Source: Sedimentisphaerales bacterium
GTDB lineage: Bacteria; Planctomycetota; Phycisphaerae; Sedimentisphaerales; SG8-4
Direction of reading: 5' to 3'
Assembly: GCA_016928975.1 (NCBI GenBank)
Contig: JAFGJR010000075.1
Coordinates: 1 to 7,531, forward strand
DNA: 7,531 nt
Each line of letters starts with the position of its first letter. Position 1 is the first letter of the stretch. Both the position numbers and the translations under genes were made by a program. Under the pieces are notes generated by a model. It saw only the letters and a program-made list of their open reading frames with translations. It was not told the origin of the DNA and did not search any database. Below are positions 5,046 through 7,531 of the stretch, piece after piece.

Positions 5046-6011
5046 ATGGAATCAGCGATTCACACGGAACATCTGACGAAGATATACCGGCAGCGTCTGA
5101 TCGCGGTCAACGATATGAATCTGGACGTGCCGCAGGGTTCTGTCTTCGGGCTGCTCGGCCCCAACGGCGCGGGCAAGACGACCACCCTGCGTCTTCTGCT
5201 GGGCTTACAGCGTCCTACGGCCGGTCGGGCGGAGATCTTCGGCGAGGTATGCGGTCCCAACGCCGTTCGTGTCCGCTCCCAGATTGGCTACCTGCCCACG
5301 AACCCCAGGCTTCCCGGTCATCTGCGGCCCATTGAATACTTGGACCTGCTGGGCAAGTTGTGCCGGTTGCCAGGCCAGGTGCGTAAGCCGCGGATATCGG
5401 CATTGCTTCGCACCGTGGGATTGCTTGGGGCCACCGATCAGCGGATCGAGACATTCTCGACCGGCATGTGCACACGGCTGGGAATTGCCGCCTCGCTCGT
5501 CGCGGACCCGCCGCTGCTGCTCTGGGATGAGCCTACCGCCGGTCTGGATCCATCGGCACGTCGGTTCACGCTGGACCTGATCCGCGAGCTGGGAAAGGCC
5601 AAGACGGTGGTGGTCGCCACGCACATTCTAAGCGACATCGACCAGATCTGCGACCGCATCGGGGTCATGCATGAGGGACGCATGATCTTCACCGGCTCGA
5701 CGCAAGACATGAAGAAACGACTGCTCTGCGACGATTTCAAGCTGGAACTGGATGGTGATGTCGAAGCGATCCGGCGTCTGGCGCATGACCTTGCCAGGCT
5801 GGAGGGCATTGACGTACGGCTGGACGCTGGCCTGGCCTTGCTCATTCGGACGACCAGGAACCGTAGCTGCGCCGGCGCGCTGGCTGAGGTTCTGAAATGC
5901 ATCGATGAAGCCCACCTGTCCCTCAAGGCGGTCCATTCCGGTCCGAACGCCACCGAGGACGCCTATCTGCAGTTGCTACAGGAGCATGAAGCACATGGAT
6001 TCCACTGCTGA
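5046..6011 (+). CDS. ABC transporter ATP-binding protein (ABC-2 / CcmA-NatA type)
   Basis: This 321-residue nucleotide-binding subunit powers an ABC-2 type transporter from the cytosolic face of the membrane. Motifs in order are Walker A GPNGAGKTT (38-46), a Q-loop region around SQIGYLP, a variant signature FSTGM (137-141) in place of LSGGQ, Walker B LLLWDEP with D161 and E162, the D-loop AGLDP, and the switch histidine H193 in ATHILSD. About 90 residues after the ATPase domain form the usual C-terminal extension of drug and lipid exporter subunits. I used ATG 5046 because MESAIHTEHLTKIY is the normal family N terminus; ATG 5028 would add six residues and neither has a strong ribosome site. 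The 17-base overlap with the permease gene shows the two act together. The substrate is not evident. Confidence 0.92.
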   Translation: MESAIHTEHLTKIYRQRLIAVNDMNLDVPQGSVFGLLGPNGAGKTTTLRLLLGLQRPTAGRAEIFGEVCGPNAVRVRSQIGYLPTNPRLPGHLRPIEYLDLLGKLCRLPGQVRKPRISALLRTVGLLGATDQRIETFSTGMCTRLGIAASLVADPPLLLWDEPTAGLDPSARRFTLDLIRELGKAKTVVVATHILSDIDQICDRIGVMHEGRMIFTGSTQDMKKRLLCDDFKLELDGDVEAIRRLAHDLARLEGIDVRLDAGLALLIRTTRNRSCAGALAEVLKCIDEAHLSLKAVHSGPNATEDAYLQLLQEHEAHGFHC

Positions 6012-6912
6012 GGCTGTGAAACTCGGGCCACGCATCATGCCGTACCTGGCGGTGCTCCAGCATGATTTGACGACCTTATGCGCAAGCCGGTTGGTGCGGC
6101 TCTGGTTTGGGGCCACGGTCGTGCTGACGTTGATGCTGATGGCCGGGAACTGGACTCGGTTCCAGGACGGTCCCCTGATCGCTTCGCTGCTGTTTCCCTA
6201 CCTCGTCTTTCCCTGGTTCTTCGTCGTCGTCGCTCTTGGGGTCAGTCCTGTCTCGGGATCGCGGACGGACGTCGTGGCCGACGGGATCTTGAGCCGGCCG
6301 GTGAGCCGTTCCGCCTATCTGCTGGCCGCCTGGTCGGCGCGGGTCGTGCTCATCTGGGGTGTGTACCTGGCGGTAATCGTCCCGGCGGTCATCGTGGTGA
6401 CTCTGGCGAAGCGGCCCGTGCCGGACGATACGGTGACCGCCTACGGGATCATCACTGCCATGGGCGTCGTCGGGCTCGTCCTGACGTTTCTCACCTCCCT
6501 GGCGTTCTTCGCCGCAACGCTGCTGCGAGGTCCGCTGCTGGCCCTGGTCGTGCTCGTCTTCCTCTGGTATCCGGTGGGCCTCATTCTGAGCGTCTTCTCC
6601 CTGGAGGAATTCTCACCGATCAGTCTGAGCCGGGCGATATCGACCCAGCTTCGCCAGACGCTGCGCACGCCCCAGACCCAGGCCGACAGCAACGCGCGCG
6701 AGCCGGAACCTTCAGTCTTTCCGGACGGGGTGGAGCATTTCCTGAAAGTCTTCTCCGCAGCCCCGCCAGCGCCGAAGGCGACAAAACCCGATTTCTTCGA
6801 GAGCGAGAAATTCCGCGATTTCTCCTTGCTGCGCATCCTCCTGGGATACGGCGTGCCCACCGTGGCGGCAGTGATCCTGGCAATGCTCTGCTTCTGCCGG
6901 CGGGACCTGTGA
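5995..6912 (+). CDS. ABC-2 type transporter permease
   Basis: The 305-residue protein is the membrane partner of the preceding ATPase. Six hydrophobic segments can be seen, at about 36-51, 61-83, 108-138, 150-177, 180-201 and 282-300. After the second comes GSRTDVVADGILSRPVSRSAYLLA (split as GSRTDV, DGILSRPVSR, YLLA), the cytosolic coupling stretch of ABC-2 permeases where typical members have a TLELLLSRPVSR-like sequence. A polar, proline-rich loop of about 80 residues (202-280) precedes the last segment and is probably extracytoplasmic or periplasmic. ATG 5995 is preferred because AGGAG (5980-5984) lies 10 bases before it; ATG 5986 is only one base from that site. The pair may export a lipid, peptide or drug, but nothing in the sequence settles this. 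Confidence 0.88.
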   Translation: MDSTAEAVKLGPRIMPYLAVLQHDLTTLCASRLVRLWFGATVVLTLMLMAGNWTRFQDGPLIASLLFPYLVFPWFFVVVALGVSPVSGSRTDVVADGILSRPVSRSAYLLAAWSARVVLIWGVYLAVIVPAVIVVTLAKRPVPDDTVTAYGIITAMGVVGLVLTFLTSLAFFAATLLRGPLLALVVLVFLWYPVGLILSVFSLEEFSPISLSRAISTQLRQTLRTPQTQADSNAREPEPSVFPDGVEHFLKVFSAAPPAPKATKPDFFESEKFRDFSLLRILLGYGVPTVAAVILAMLCFCRRDL

Positions 6913-6935
6913 AATGCCATTCCCCCAGGCATGTC

Positions 6936-6956
6936 ATTCCCGACTGGATCGGGAAT
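6936..6956. repeat. Hairpin repeat 1 (ATTCCCGA / TCGGGAAT)
   Basis: Perfect 8-base arms around CTGGA, preceded by TGTC and followed by CCAAG. It is the first member of the downstream array and lies 24 bases after the permease stop. Confidence 0.75.
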
Positions 6957-6986
6957 CCAAGTTCCTCCACCACGGAGATCTGTAGA

Positions 6987-7001
6987 GTGTGCCGTGCACA
7001 C
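6987..7001. repeat. Short hairpin GTGTGC-CGT-GCACAC
   Basis: Six-base perfect arms with a 3-base loop between hairpin repeats 1 and 2. Its layout (GTG-N-GC arm, three-base loop, GC-N-CAC arm) resembles the GGTGGGC hairpins at 4395 and 4649. Confidence 0.45.
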
Positions 7002-7017
7002 CGATCCGCTTCCTGTC

Positions 7018-7037
7018 ATTCCAGCGAAAGCTGGAAT
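7018..7037. repeat. Hairpin repeat 2 (ATTCCAGC / GCTGGAAT)
   Basis: Perfect 8-base arms around GAAA, a GNRA-type tetraloop if transcribed. It is preceded by TGTC and followed by CCATG. Confidence 0.8.
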
Positions 7038-7110
7038 CCATGTGTTCTCACGCACGGACGCAGAGAACCGGAGGCAAGAGGGCAAGGGAACCATCGACTA
7101 CGACCCTGTC

Positions 7111-7130
7111 ATTCCCGCGAAGGCGGGAAT
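7111..7130. repeat. Hairpin repeat 3 (ATTCCCGC / GCGGGAAT)
   Basis: Perfect 8-base arms around GAAG, preceded by TGTC and followed by CCAGA. Compared with repeat 2, both sides of one stem pair are changed together (A-T to C-G). Confidence 0.8.
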
Positions 7131-7210
7131 CCAGATTCCTTATTCACCGCAGAGGGCGCCGAGCGTCGCAAGGGAAAGGCAACCGCAGATAGACGCTGAT
7201 CTCGTATGTC

Positions 7211-7230
7211 ATTCCAGCGGAAGCTGGAAT
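7211..7230. repeat. Hairpin repeat 4 (ATTCCAGC / GCTGGAAT)
   Basis: Same arms as repeat 2 with the loop GGAA, preceded by TGTC and followed by CCAGG. Confidence 0.8.
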
Positions 7231-7289
7231 CCAGGTCCTCTTTTCAACCGCCGATGAACGCCGATGGACGCAGATTCCCCCCGATGTCA

Positions 7290-7309
7290 TTGCGAGCGAA
7301 TCGCGGCAA
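7290..7309. repeat. Diverged hairpin repeat 5 (TTGC..GCGA / TCGC.GCAA)
   Basis: After the same TGTCATT lead-in, this unit has an interrupted stem, TTGC with GCAA and GCGA with TCGC. It looks like a different but related family (TGTCATTGCGAGCGAA type) placed in series with the others. Confidence 0.55.
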
Positions 7310-7354
7310 CCTGAAGCCACCCCGGCGTCCCCCCGCATGCCCGCCTCTTGCTTC

Positions 7355-7367
7355 AAACATCATACAT
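7355..7367 (+). repeat. AAACATCATACAT repeat word (also at 4786-4798)
   Basis: The same 13 bases occur at 4786-4798 in the first island. A related stretch, TTCAAACATCCAACTTCAGA, lies at 4577-4596. The surrounding AC-rich sequence at 7350-7410 repeats CAAA/CACA-type units. It seems to be a degenerate dispersed repeat, not a coding or promoter element. Confidence 0.4.
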
Positions 7368-7531
7368 CAAACCTCACACTTTCCTCCTCAAATCATACTT
7401 CACAAATCGTAAATCCGAACCCGCCCTCCTGATCGCCCCGGACCGGGTGACGCCGAATAGATGTTTGGGATTCCCGCGAAAAAATCCCGCGACCGTCTTG
7501 ACAACGGCTTGCTCATAGATGTCCCCGGAAT

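Larger units (their letters stand above)
6913..7531. other. Second gene-free repeat island at the end of the window
   Basis: The 619 bases after the permease contain no credible gene on either strand. They hold five short hairpin repeats (6936-7309) alternating with CGCAGA-rich linkers, then an AC-rich stretch with the AAACATCATACAT word (7355-7367), and a final segment with two copies of TCCCGCGA (7472-7479 and 7485-7492). A gene may begin beyond the window. No intrinsic terminator with a T-run follows the permease; the first hairpin at 6936 could serve as a weak stop or RNA-end stabiliser. Confidence 0.7.

Noticed and set aside
4060..5076. 338-residue + strand open frame as a gene
   Set aside because: It overlaps the panE end in another frame, and its content is the repeat translated (several FGFVSQ/NWLCFA-like peptides) with no domain.
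6936..6956. Intrinsic terminator of the ABC operon
   Set aside because: The stem is good but no T-run follows, and the same hairpin type recurs in the array away from gene ends.
6078..7199. 373-residue + strand open frame
   Set aside because: It is out of frame with the permease, arginine and glycine rich, and runs into the hairpin array.
7498..7521. Promoter at TTGACA near the window end
   Set aside because: The -35 match is perfect, but no -10-like box lies 15-19 bases downstream within the window.

Overview
This is a GC-rich bacterial window with five protein genes on the + strand upstream of, or flanking, two repeat islands, one small gene on the - strand, and two more + strand genes. 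It looks like a Planctomycetota genome, most likely a Phycisphaerae or Sedimentisphaerales-type metagenome-assembled genome. The main reason is the dispersed repeat with core TTGGCTTTGTTTCGCA (read on the other strand as KQSQF / RNKANF / CETKP peptides), which I associate with such assemblies, plus a stand-alone STAS protein of a kind common there. The lineage call is inference from style, not from a marker gene.

Layout. Positions 1-80 hold a pair of palindromic repeat units just ahead of a sn-glycerol-1-phosphate dehydrogenase-like gene (97-1482). A small STAS-domain gene (1448-1789, - strand) converges on it with a 35 bp tail overlap. A divergent gap (about 1790-2050) carries a candidate promoter for each direction; the rightward one has a 7 bp inverted repeat sitting in its spacer. 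It leads into a compact three-gene unit: a phospholipase D-type (HKD) protein (2051-2596), a DEDD-type RNase H-fold exonuclease (2550-3104, overlapping the first by 47 bp) and a ketopantoate reductase (3111-4127).

From 4128 to about 4900 there is no credible gene. The stretch contains six copies of the TTGGCTTTGTTTCGCA repeat and several hairpin-forming repeats. A good sigma-70-like promoter (4912-4940) then starts an ABC transporter operon: ATPase (5046-6011) and membrane permease (5995-6912), overlapping by 17 bp. From 6913 to the end (619 bp) there is a second repeat island, an array of near-regular short hairpins (TGTCATTCC...GGAATCCA family) alternating with CGCAGA-rich linkers.

Functionally, the dehydrogenase would make the archaeal-type glycerophosphate enantiomer, the ABC pair exports or moves an unknown substrate, PanE makes pantoate for coenzyme A, and the HKD/DEDD pair looks like a small nuclease module. 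I do not see a CRISPR array, toxin-antitoxin pair, phage, transposase, tRNA or rRNA. The least ordinary items are the two repeat islands and the overlapping nuclease-like pair with its operator-like promoter.
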